Shown here piece by piece: positions 23,675-33,262 of a stretch of 64,000 nt of DNA; position 1 is the stretch's first letter; each line of letters opens with the position of its first letter. The stretch is from Gymnothorax reevesii (lineage: Eukaryota; Chordata; Actinopteri; Anguilliformes; Muraenidae), in the NCBI GenBank assembly GCA_029721435.1, contig CM056580.1:28142367-28206366 (forward strand), in the 5' to 3' direction. The notes below the pieces were generated by a model that made no database searches, was not told the origin of the DNA, and was given only the letters and a program-made list of their open reading frames with translations. A program made the translations under genes and the position numbers.

Positions 23675-26600
23675 ATGGACCACATCTTTACAATCACACC
23701 ACCTGGAGCTTTTAACTTTGAGCCAAGCTCGTGGCCTGCCTGGATTCAACGTTTCGAGCGCTTCAGACTCGCTTCTGGACTGAAAGATAAGGACAGCGCT
23801 TACCAGGTGAACTCTCTTATTTACACAATGGGCGAGAAGGCCGACGACATTTTGAACTCTTTTCAGTTAGAGGTAGCTAAAGTGGACAATTATGACGAAG
23901 TAAAAAAGGCTTTTCATGAACACTTTGTCGGCGTCCACAACGTCATTTACGAACGAGCCAAATTTAATAAGAGATGTCAAGATGTTGGCGAATCTGCTGA
24001 GAACTTTATTACTTCAGTGCATAAGCTTGCCGAACACTGCAATTTCGGTGTCCTGCGCGAGGAACTGATCCGAGACAGGATTGTTGTGGGCATACGCGAT
24101 GCTAAATTGTCGGAAAAAATGCAGCTAAATGAAAAATTGGATTTAAAGACGGCCATAACACAAGTGAGGCAGCACGAAGAGGTGAAAAAGCAACAGGTAG
24201 TTCTCCGGTCAGCCGAGGCATCGGGGCAAGTGGATGCGATGTCCCATAGCAGGAGAAAGTCAAGCGGGAAAAAGTCTGCGCATGGATTCAGCCCCCCTCA
24301 CCCGCGGCAAATAACCGTCAAGGCGAAACAGTGTGGGAAATGCGGCAAAACCCCAAAACATTCCTGGAAGGACTGCCCAGCAAAGGACGTTGAGTGCAGA
24401 AAATGTTTAAGGAAGGGACACTTTGCTGCAGTGTGCAGATCTGCTCAAAAATTAGAATGCATAATGGATGACGACTCAGCAGCTTATTTGGGAGCTATGA
24501 ACTACCCACAGTTGTCTACATGGACTGAGACGCTTACTGTAAATGGTGAGCCTGTACATTTTAAAGTGGACACGGGTGCTTCTGTGACTGCCATTCCTGA
24601 GACGGAATATGATGAACACAAACATGGCGCTTACACAGCAGCAAGCAGGCCTCTCCTGAGGCCTGCAAGCCAGCCTCTGAATGTCTTAGGGCAAGTGACT
24701 ACAGTCATCCAGAGGGGAGACAGAAAGATTGAGGAGGAGGTCTTCATCGTGAAGGATCTCTCCACATCTCTGCTGGGCCTCCCTGCCATCCGGAGACTTC
24801 ACATGATCCCTCAGCTAAACAGCATAGATGACACAGAGGCATTGTTTCGCTCAACGTACCCAGATGTCTTCCAAGGGCTAGGCCAGCTCAAGGGTGAATA
24901 CAAAATCAAGCTTAAAGAAGATGCCCTGCCCTACGCACTCTCAGCACCACGGAGAGTGGCCATTCCTCTCCGTGCCAAGGTGAAAGAGGAGCTAGATAGA
25001 ATGGAGAAGTTGGGGGTCATAGCCCGCGTGGAAGAACCCACAGAGTGGTGCGCGGGCATGGTGCCGATCGTGAAGCCCTCAGGAAAATTACGCATCTGTG
25101 TAGATCTGACTCATCTAAATGAAAACGTCATCAGAGAGAGACACATCCTACCGGCGGTGGACGAAACGCTGGCCAAACTGGAAGGAGCCAGATTCTTCAC
25201 CAAGTTGGACGCAACATCAGGCTTCTGGCAGGTGCCACTACACAAGGAGTCGATGCTGCTAACGACGTTTATCACGCCAGAGGGCCGCTACTACTTCAAA
25301 AGACTGCCCTTCGGCATATCGTCTGCCCCTGAACTTTTTCAAAAGAGGATCTCCCAGCTCATTGATGGCATAGACGGAGTCCTTTGCCACGCAGACGATG
25401 TCCTTATCATAGGACAGGACCGGGCAAAGCATGACGGCAGACTACACAGAGTGCTGCAGAAGTTCAGAGAGGCTGGGCTCACTCTCAATGAAAAATGCCA
25501 GTTTGGTCTGACTGAAATCTGGTTCCTGGGTCATGTCATCAACGCCCAGGGCATCAGACCAGACCCGGACAAAATCAAGGCGATCCTCGACATGCCTGAA
25601 CCAAAGGATGTTGCGGATGTTCGCCGCTTCATGGGCATGGTGAATTTTGTTGGCAAATTTTCACCCCGCCTGCCTGACCTCACGAAGCCCATCCGTGACC
25701 TTCTGAAGACGGAGAACAGCTGGACATGGGGGCCTCCCCAGCAGAAAGCGTTCAGAGAGACGAAGAGAGAACTGGGGTCAGAGACTGTGTTAGCCCAATA
25801 CAGCCCAAACCATGAAACCATGGTGTCTGCAGATGCCTCCTCGTATGGGCTAGGGGGGATCTTGGCACAAAAACAGCCAGACGGGGAGTGGAGACCTGTT
25901 GTCTTCATTTCATGAAGCCTCACAAAAGCTGAATCAAGATATGCCCAAATTGAAAAAGAGGTATTAGCGTTGACATGGGCATGCGAGCGCCTGCGAGGAT
26001 ACCTAAGTGGTCTGGACCTTATCATCAGGACTGACCACAAGCCGCTCCTCACTCTCCTAAAGTCCAGAGCACTGGAAGACCTGCCGCCAAAGATTATCAG
26101 GTTCAGACTCAAGCTGCTCAGATTCAACTTTAATATCATCCATGTCCCAGGCAAAAACCTAATAACTGCTGACGTGCTGTAGAGGGTGCCTCTTCCAGCT
26201 TCAGGCACAGAGGTGGAGCACAACCTGGAAAAAGAATGTCAGGCTTACCTGGACAGCGTGCTGGAAAGCTTGCCAGCCACACCTACAAAGCTGGACCAGA
26301 TTAAAAGTGCTCAACACTCTGATGACGCCTGCAAACGCCTCAGCCGTTACATTGCAAACGGCTGGCCTGAACACAGACGTGACGTGCAAGAACTGCTGCT
26401 ACCCTACTGGCCGGACAGGTCGTGCCTGCATGTAGGGGGAGGACTGCTCATGAAAGGTGAGAGACTGATAATTCCAGAGCACATGAGAGCCGACATCCTT
26501 CAGAGACTGCACCAAGGACATCAAGGCATAAACGAATGCCTAGCCAGGGCCAGAGAGTCAGTCTGGTGGCCTGGCATCGCGTCAACTGTGAAGCAGATGG

Positions 26601-27463
26601 TGGAAAGATGTGAAACATGTGCACGTGAAGCTCAGGCACCTGTGGAGCCCCTTCTCACTACTGAGCTCCTGAGCCGACCCTGGCAGAGAGTCGCAGCAGA
26701 TCTTTTCCAGTGGCAGAATGGGAACTATTTAGTTCTGATTGACTACTTCTCTCGCTATATCGAAGTTTGCACGCTGCCCAGCATCTCTGCAAAACAGACT
26801 ATAGCCAGATTCAAAGCTGTTTGCGCCAGACACGGCTGCCCTGAAGTGTTAGTCACAGACAATGGTCCCCAGTTTTCATGCATGGACTTCTGTCAGTTTG
26901 CACAGGACTATGATTTCACCCATGTGACAAGCAGTCCCCGTTATCCTCGTAGCAACGGGGAGGCGGAACGGGCCGTGAGAACGGTCAAGGCTATCTTGGA
27001 GAAAGAGGGAGACTTTCACAAGGCTCTACTAGCCTACAGGGCCACTCCACTGGCCCATGGATTCTCCCCATCCCAGCTGCTGATGGGCAGAAGAATCAGA
27101 ACTTCGGTTCCAGTGTCTCCAGCACAGTTACAACCTCAGTGGCCAGATCTACAAACATTCAGAACGAAGGACGCTGCGTTAAAGCAACAACAACAAAAGG
27201 CGTACAACCGGGGACATCGTACTCAAACCCTGCCACCTCTTCAGCCGGGGCAGCAGGTGTGGGTCAGACCAACAAACACCAGAGGGACTGTCGTGGGGCC
27301 GGCGCACACACCTCGCTCGTACGATGTGGAAACGGCAGAGGGAGGACAGCTGCGACGCAACCGCTCTCATCCCAGGGAAGTACCAGTACCTCCAGAACCA
27401 GGTGAGACAGTAACAACTAGGTCTGGGAGACCATCTAGGCCTCCTGAAAGACTGGACCTTTGA
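23675..27463 (+). pseudogene. gag-pol of the Mag-like element, two in-frame stops
   Basis: One frame of 1262 codons from ATG 23675. The capsid region comes first (WPAWIQRFERFRLASGL near the start). Two zinc knuckles follow, from C220 (CGKCGKTPKHSWKDC) and C241 (CRKCLRKGHFAAVC). The aspartic protease has DTGAS at D299. Reverse transcriptase carries HADD at 572-575, where many relatives have a YVDD-type box. RNase H and then integrase follow, the usual Ty3/gypsy order. Integrase has D1009, D1062 and E1098 (DD35E). TGA at 25913-25915 (codon 747) cuts RNase H, and TAG at 26180-26182 (codon 836) lies between RNase H and integrase. The frame is otherwise unbroken, so the element died by point mutation. 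Confidence 0.92.
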
Positions 27464-27778
27464 ACATTGGACACAGAAAAAGAAAAGAAAAAAAATATGA
27501 TGTCATGTTTCTGTTCTGTTTGAAAAAGCAATATTCAGGTATGTTATACAGTATGCAGAATAGTCAATGCAGTAATACAAGATGGCTATAGTAAAGTATT
27601 ATTTCTTTATTAGGTTCTATGATTTAATGCTGGAGCTTTACATTTTTAATGTAAAGATGTGAAATGGATAAAAGTGAATTCTTAAGTTTACATTGTAAAT
27701 GAAAATAAGAATATAGCCAAACTGCTGAAAGAATGTTGTTATGTTAATGGTTTTCTTGAAACAGTTAATCTGCCAGCT

Positions 27779-27790
27779 AAAAGGGGGAGA
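27779..27790 (+). other. polypurine tract
   Basis: AAAAGGGGGAGA directly precedes the 3' LTR and would prime plus-strand DNA. Confidence 0.85.
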
Positions 27791-27940
27791 TGTAATGGTT
27801 GGAAATGACCAGCAGGGGACTGGGGGGAGCCAGGAATAGAAGATAGATTGCATAGGAATGAGAAAATAATAAAATGTGCTGAGTAACACACTGACTGTTG
27901 TCCTGAATCGTGATTAGGCACACACGTAAGGAGCAATACA
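27791..27940 (+). repeat. 3' LTR of the Mag-like element
   Basis: 150 bp, the same length as the 5' LTR, with about three substitutions relative to it. Confidence 0.93.
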
Positions 27941-27945
27941 GTTTC

Positions 27946-29014
27946 CCCTTGCTTTCCTATATGTATTAACACTAACAGTTTGTTTTTTTAAAATTACTAA
28001 CCAAACTAACATTGTGTATATAATACTAATCTACTAACGAGCACCCGGGATTGTATAGCTGCACTTACTAATTGACTAATCTCTCAGCAGTTGCCCTGTT
28101 CTTGTCTCCGCCCCTTGCTTTTCTATTCACTGGCTTTGCTAAATTTTCTGCAGACCCTCTGCATTCTTGTCTATTCTGGCTCTTATTCTGTACACTTAGG
28201 AGTCTTTCCAGTTTATTTATCCCGTCTTTGGGATTGTCTTGTGATCCTTGTCTGTGTGTTAATGTTTCTGTTTCATGTAATTGGTTTCCCTCGTGTTCCA
28301 CCCCTTGTTAATTATATTAAGTTCCTGCACCGGTGTCTGTGTTTCCCCCCTGCCTTTATCTGTCAGCCTCAAGCAAGTCAGTCAGATCTGACTTCGCTCC
28401 CACTCCCACCTCTCCCAGCCCTGTGCTCTATCCTCTGGTCCCCTCATCTTCTGTGTTTTTCAGCCGCATCTCCAGCCCAGCCTTCCCTTCCTGCTGCCTC
28501 CAGCCCCTGGTGCTCCCTGTCTGAGTTCTGAGCCCTGCGTGCTGTGTGCCAGTCGCCTTCGCTGTTTCCCGAGCCAGCGTTCCTGCCATCCTGCCTGTCC
28601 CCCTCCTGATGTTCTCCCTTACCCTTTTCCTGGCCAGCTTTGCTGCCCGAGTTAGCCATCTGTCAGCTGTGCCCACTGTCTCGTCTTGTGCCTTCCCTTT
28701 GCTTGCTTTCCGAGTGTCCCCTAGAATTCCAAGTGTGCCCTAGAATTCTGAGTTGTCCTGAGTCTGCCCCCTGTTTTCTGTTTTGCTGGTTCCTTAGTTC
28801 TCCCTCGTTCAGTGCTAGGCACGGTGTCTTATTTGGCCAGAGCGCCCCGTTTTTTTTTTTTTTTTTTTTTTTCCCCCTGTCTTATTCTGAGTTTGGTTTA
28901 ATGAATTATTTTGGATCCCCGCACCTGGCGTCTCACTCCCCTTTTGTCTCCAGTTCCCTTTGTTTCTAGTTCCTAGTCCAGTTCCGAGTTCCTAGTGTGT
29001 TTTCCTCACAGTTA
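27946..29014. repeat. pyrimidine-rich repeat, possibly LTR-derived
   Basis: A C/T-rich stretch with no convincing gene, a T run at about 28851-28872 and a CCCGCACCTGGCGTCTC segment. That segment resembles the post-poly(A) region of the solo LTRs. Long open frames on both strands reflect base bias. Boundaries could not be fixed. Confidence 0.4.
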
Positions 29015-29278
29015 ACTACAGTTAAATGCACACAGGACTCCGCCAACAGTAAAAATAACCAAGAAACTATGTGTTGATTCAACTGTTTAATTCAGTCAGT
29101 TTATAACAGTGCATGGCTTTTCCCCTTTGAAAAGTCGCACTTCCGTCATTCGAACATGTCAATTTATTTGGTTTATTCTGTTAAATATTCAAAAGTGATA
29201 CCTTTTGTTAAATAAGCTTCATTTCATGGATGTATAAATTCCACCACAGGAGTCATAATGTTTGCTTTGATAGAATTT
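29015..29278 (-). repeat. right arm of a 9 kb inverted repeat
   Basis: Reverse-complement partner of 20182-20426, with small differences and one extra stretch of about 20 bp. Confidence 0.8.
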
Positions 29279-29559
29279 TCATGATGGAGAAAAAATATAT
29301 TAAGAAATATAATGTGATATAAATACATTTTAATATATGGAAAGGGGAAACATATTTGACAATACATGAGTATATATATAATTTTTTTTTTTGCTTCAAG
29401 CATATATTACAAAATACATTTCAAACATACATATTAGGCATTTGGACAGGAATTGATCAGGTCTTACATGAAGAGAAATGATTTATTAATTCAGATTTTT
29501 ATTTACCATAATGCAGACTTCACACTTAATACTAAAAACATATCTTCAAAACATTTCTT
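29279..29559. other. AT-rich, no gene seen
   Basis: Low-complexity AT-rich sequence between the inverted-repeat arm and a SINE. Confidence 0.5.
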
Positions 29560-29905
29560 TTTTGGTGGTGCAGTGGTTAGCATTGCCACTGATTCATGGG
29601 TGTGAATCCGACCTCGGGACCTTCTGTGTGGAGTTTGCATATTCTCCCCGTGTTCGCGTGTGTTTCCTCCAGGTTCTCTGCTTTCCTCTCACAGTCCAAA
29701 GACATGCACAACAGGCTAATTAGAGATGCTAATGTGTCCACAGGTATGACTGTGAGAGCGAATGGTGTGTGTGCCCTGCAATGGATTGGCGAGCCATCTA
29801 GGGTGGGTCCCTGCCTTTCGCTCGTAGTCAGCTGGGCTTGGCTTCAGCTCCCCCCGCGTCCCTAATGAGGAAGAAGCGGGTATAGAGAATTGAGAAATGG
29901 ATGAT
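29560..29905 (+). repeat. tRNA-derived SINE
   Basis: Starts with GGTGGTGCAGTGGTTAGC (A-box region) and a weakened B box (GTGTGAATCC). The conserved TGTGTGGAGTTTGCATATTC follows, then AGTCCAAAGACATGCA and GGGTGGGTCCCTGCCTTTCG. It ends in a GAAATGGATGATC tail. The same family recurs at 12240, 50728 and 57028. Confidence 0.85.
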
Positions 29906-30844
29906 CTCATAATTTTTATGAATGTATTAGCAATGTAAATCAATTATGTATTTAAAAATTAATTACTTCAAATAGATTGACATATATGCGTAGTTATATT
30001 TTAGAATATATATTGGCATACATTTTGCAATAAATTGAAAATGGAAATAATTTGTATATTAATCAATATACAGAGAATATATGATATATTATATTTAGAA
30101 ATATATTTAGGGGTACATTTCAATACATATGACAATAGTGCTAATTCCAAATGTAAACCTGTTTTAACTTTTCAAATTACTGTAATATTTAATTATAAGG
30201 TAAAACATTACAATTTTGCTGGTAAATTGACTTAAAAAAACATGAATATTAATATATTGAGTCTATATATATGAACAATATATATTTGTTCCATAAGGGT
30301 GACCTCAGTATAGCAAGATATAAAACAGCACAAATAGCCCACCAATAGCTTTTATGAGAGATTGTGATTCATTTATTTATTTGCGTATTCATTTGTATTA
30401 TCGTGTTTGCATCACATGATAAAAAGCAATCCTTGTCAAAAGCAATCCTTTTCACCGTTTATGCCAAGGAAGTCAGTTTTAGTGTACAGCAAAAGCGCGT
30501 TCACAAGAGGGGGGGGGGAGGATTTTGGCAGGGAGTGAAAATATGGCACAACACTGGCATTGCTTCGTCAGGTTAGCCATTGGTCCCTAAATACATTTAT
30601 TTGATGCAGTGTGATATGATGACAAGCACACTGTTAACTTGACATGTTGGAGATTCCACTGAGTTAGGATTGTAAGCGAACTGTGGTAAACTACATCAAT
30701 TACACCAACTCTTTAAAATTAGGTACTGGATTCAGTTGTTACTGGACTTGATCCAGTCAAAAATAAGAGAAATAAAAGACTCGCTAGCTAAGGCAGATAA
30801 TCCTCAATGTATAGGGTAGGTTTGCGCAGAGTGACAAAAGAAGG
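29906..30844. other. AT-rich, no gene seen
   Basis: Strongly AT-rich sequence including many ATATAT segments. The short open frames have no family features. Confidence 0.45.
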
Positions 30845-31260
30845 GAGTCATTCCTACAGTATTACCCCGCACTTGAGGAGATACTGAAGTCCGTAAAATA
30901 CCTCACCAGGACACAGTTTGAAATACTGTATTCCCTCAGACATGGTCCTAGGGGTATATCAGTGTTTAGGTACTTTACTGCCATCGACCTGTCGGGCTAC
31001 TTAAAGGAACACCCTCGCAGCCATAAACTTCACTGCGTGCAAGCGCAAAGGCGGAAGGACTGGGACAGCTGCCTTCTCTACCCATGGGATCCTGCAGTGA
31101 AAAAACAGATGCAGCTGTTTTAGCGGGACACCCTGGATGCCATGATGAAGGCTAGGCAACCATTCATTGCCATACACTCCAAAGTTCCCCTGACGAACAA
31201 GATTCATCCAGCAGAAACCTGCAATCCACTTCACCAGGATCACTCCAAGCGCTGTGGATC
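30845..31260 (+). pseudogene. unidentified coding-like segment
   Basis: An open stretch of about 93 codons ends in TAG at about 31121-31123. It contains FEILYSLRHGPRGISVFRYF, TAIDLSGYLKEHPRSHKL and QRRKDWDSCLLYPWD. The same frame continues after the stop with RDTLDAMMKARQPFIAIHSK. The composition looks protein-like and base content rises above the AT-rich surroundings. I do not recognise the family. It could be a decayed retroelement or a processed pseudogene. Confidence 0.3.
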
Positions 31261-31429
31261 ACTCTTCTCCCTTCAGTGAACTTGGGGAACCCTTGTTGGG
31301 GTAAAGGCTCAAATGGTGGCACCTTTTGTGTGGTGTTGATCAGATCAGATGAAAAGTTGTCGAAAAATTAAAAGACAGACATACATAGATACACACAGGC
31401 AGAGACTCCAATTTATTATTCAATAAAAA

Positions 31430-31800
31430 AAAGTTGCTTCAACCAAAAAACATATTTTCAATACAAAAAAGCATTTTCAATCAAAGAAAAAAAGTGTTTG
31501 AATACAAAAATAAAATTGAGACCCAAAAAACTGCATTTGAACACCGTTTTTCTATGATTGAAAAAGTTTTTTTTTTTTCATTGGAGTTATTATTTGATTG
31601 AAAAAATTTTTTTTTTGTTCCGTGTTATGGGTAGGATATTTGTGTCTTTATTATTCAATCCCAAAAAATATCACTTCAATCAAAAAAAGTGTTCAAATGA
31701 ATTTTTTCATTCAAACATTTTTTTGATTGAAGTAAAAAAAAAAGTTTTGAAGTCATTTTTTTTTCGATTGAAGTGAAAAAAGTTTTGAAGTCGGTTTTTC
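31430..31800. repeat. A/T-rich repeat with TTCAATCAAAAA motifs
   Basis: Many copies of a TTGATTGAAAAAAG-like word occur in both orientations. The symmetry suggests a foldback element that has expanded its A and T runs. The open frame over it is not a gene. Confidence 0.6.
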
Positions 31801-32196
31801 TCGCAGTGGGTGGATGCTTCCCCATTGGTCAGACCTGTTTGAGTGACAAGTGTCTACACCAGTGACGTTTGAAATAGGAATCTCTTTCTAGAACGAGTAA
31901 GTCGCCATTTGCAATGTACACACTCAAAAATGATGGGTTGATGTTTTTAAACTCAAACATAGGATTGCTTGAATTGGGTAAATTTTATGGGTTGTTTTCT
32001 GAAATATTAGATAATTTGTTCTAACCCTGCTTTTGGGTTGTCATAGTGACAGTTATGTGTCTGTTCTTCACACGCTTAGTACTTCCCTCTCAGAAGTCTC
32101 CCGTTGAAGAAAAATTTGCAATGGAAAGAGTTACTGGAAAAACATAACAGTATTTTATATTTCACTTGTGTTCTTTTCGTCAGCTATTGCACCTTC
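31801..32196. other. no gene seen
   Basis: Unremarkable flank of the young gypsy element. TGAG at 32197-32200 is the left target duplication. Confidence 0.5.
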
Positions 32197-32200
32197 TGAG

Positions 32201-32706
32201 TGTAATGTGAATATAGGCCACTAGATGGCAGTATTTACCTTTTTTTTGTTAAGCTCAGACTGGAGTCATGTTTAGACATGTCCTGGACATGTCTGGGGCA
32301 AGTCTCAGAAAGTTAAAAAAAAGAGGTCTAAATGTGGGTGGGGTCTGCAAAAGAGTATATAAGGAAAAGAATTGAGACAGTAAAGTAGTAGGAGAAATTG
32401 CAAGAAGAAGGATACATGTGACCAGACCTTTCATTCTGTTCAAGACCTGTGACGTTTCTTTTGTGGATTTCTTTGCCTGTGTTTGAGCATTTTCTTCATC
32501 CAGGACATCACCAAGCCACCCCACCAAAAAGGGACTGTAATTATTTCTGTTTTTTCTTATTTATCAATCTTGGTCTTTAGTTGTAGGTTGTTATTAGTCT
32601 TTGTCTTTGTTAAAAATTAAATGTGTTTTAGTTGTTAAAACTGTGTTTGTCATCCCTTGCTGTTGCTGTTGTGTTATAAATGTAATAACAAATTGGGGCC
32701 ATAACA
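32201..32706 (+). repeat. 5' LTR of the Gmr1-like element
   Basis: Starts TGTAATGTGAATATAGG and ends GGGGCCATAACA. It carries a TATA box (TATATAA, 32356-32362) that probably positions transcription, and an ATTAAA signal at 32616-32621. Confidence 0.95.
32356..32362 (+). promoter_or_regulatory. LTR TATA box
   Basis: TATATAA in the LTR, followed by purine-rich sequence. It is the likely core promoter for the element RNA. The same box is kept in the 59.8 kb copy. Confidence 0.65.
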
Positions 32707-32709
32707 AAT

Positions 32710-32727
32710 TGGGGGCTCAAGGTCCGG
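32710..32727 (+). other. primer-binding site, tRNA-Pro-like
   Basis: TGGGGGCTC followed by AAGGTCCGGGAT lies three bases after the LTR. It resembles the standard tRNA-Pro site apart from a small change in the middle. Confidence 0.6.
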
Positions 32728-32822
32728 GATAGACCATTGTATGAGTAATTTATTGAAAATCTAACATTCCAAATTGTGAAATTGTTTTTGTGAATTTTCC
32801 TAGATATATATTGACAACAGCA

Positions 32823-33209
32823 ATGGATGATTTCTTGGCATCACCAACCGTAGGGGTTTTGAAGTCTTTTAAAAAGACAGAACTGCTAGAAATTTGCAGA
32901 CAGTTGGAGCTGACAGAGGTGAAACCAGCCATGCGAAAAGCAAGACTGGCTAGAGAGATAGTTGAATATTACATTGATGAAAATGTGTTTGCACCAGGAG
33001 ATCTGGAACAGTTTCCAGTGGAAAATCCAAATATAGAAATGGAACTTAAATTAAAAATGCTAGAGATTGAAAGGGAGGAAAGAGAAAAAGAAAGGGAGGA
33101 AAAAGAAAAACAAAGAGAATTTGAGAGAGAGAAAGAGGAAAGAGCAGAAAGAGAGAGACAAAGACAGAGAGATTTTGAATTAGAGAAGTTGGATGGAGAA
33201 GAAAGATAA
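32823..33209 (+). CDS. gag N-terminal part, frame cut by deletion
   Basis: Starts at ATG 32823 (MDDFLASPTVGVLKSFKKTE). A helical segment, ELLEICRQLELTEVKPAMRK, has the look of a SAP-like motif. From about residue 80 the protein is almost only E, R and K (EREEREKEREEKEKQRE), a probable coiled coil. The frame ends at TAA 33207-33209. In the sister copy at 60409 the same sequence runs on without a stop into the capsid. A 16-bp deletion here removes the junction and shifts the frame. Confidence 0.85.
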   Translation: MDDFLASPTVGVLKSFKKTELLEICRQLELTEVKPAMRKARLAREIVEYYIDENVFAPGDLEQFPVENPNIEMELKLKMLEIEREEREKEREEKEKQREFEREKEERAERERQRQRDFELEKLDGEER

Positions 33210-33262
33210 AAATTAAAATTGAAACTAAAAAGAAATTTTGTGCCAGTCAGGAGGTAAAACTG

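Larger units (their letters stand above)
23358..27940 (+). mobile_element. Ty3/gypsy LTR retrotransposon, Mag-like
   Basis: A complete 4.6 kb insertion. It has 150-bp LTRs on both sides, GTTTC target duplications at 23353-23357 and 27941-27945, a primer-binding site region and a polypurine tract. Its single gag-pol frame has two stops. The two LTRs differ at about three of 150 positions, so it is older than the copy at 32.2 kb but not ancient. No envelope gene is present. Confidence 0.92.

Noticed and set aside
25531..26223. Long minus-strand open frame (230 codons)
   Set aside because: It is antisense to the gypsy reverse transcriptase and RNase H region and has no family features.
28091..28531. 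146-codon plus-strand frame rich in proline, serine and leucine
   Set aside because: It arises from C/T-rich composition. The opposite strand is open as well.
32255..32527. 90-codon minus-strand frame repeated exactly at 37713-37985 and nearly at 59856-60116
   Set aside because: It recurs because it lies in the LTRs. No protein features.
33190..33262. Programmed -1 frameshift between gag and pol in the first Gmr1-like copy
   Set aside because: No slippery heptamer was found, and the sister copy has the two parts in one frame. A 16-bp deletion explains the break better.
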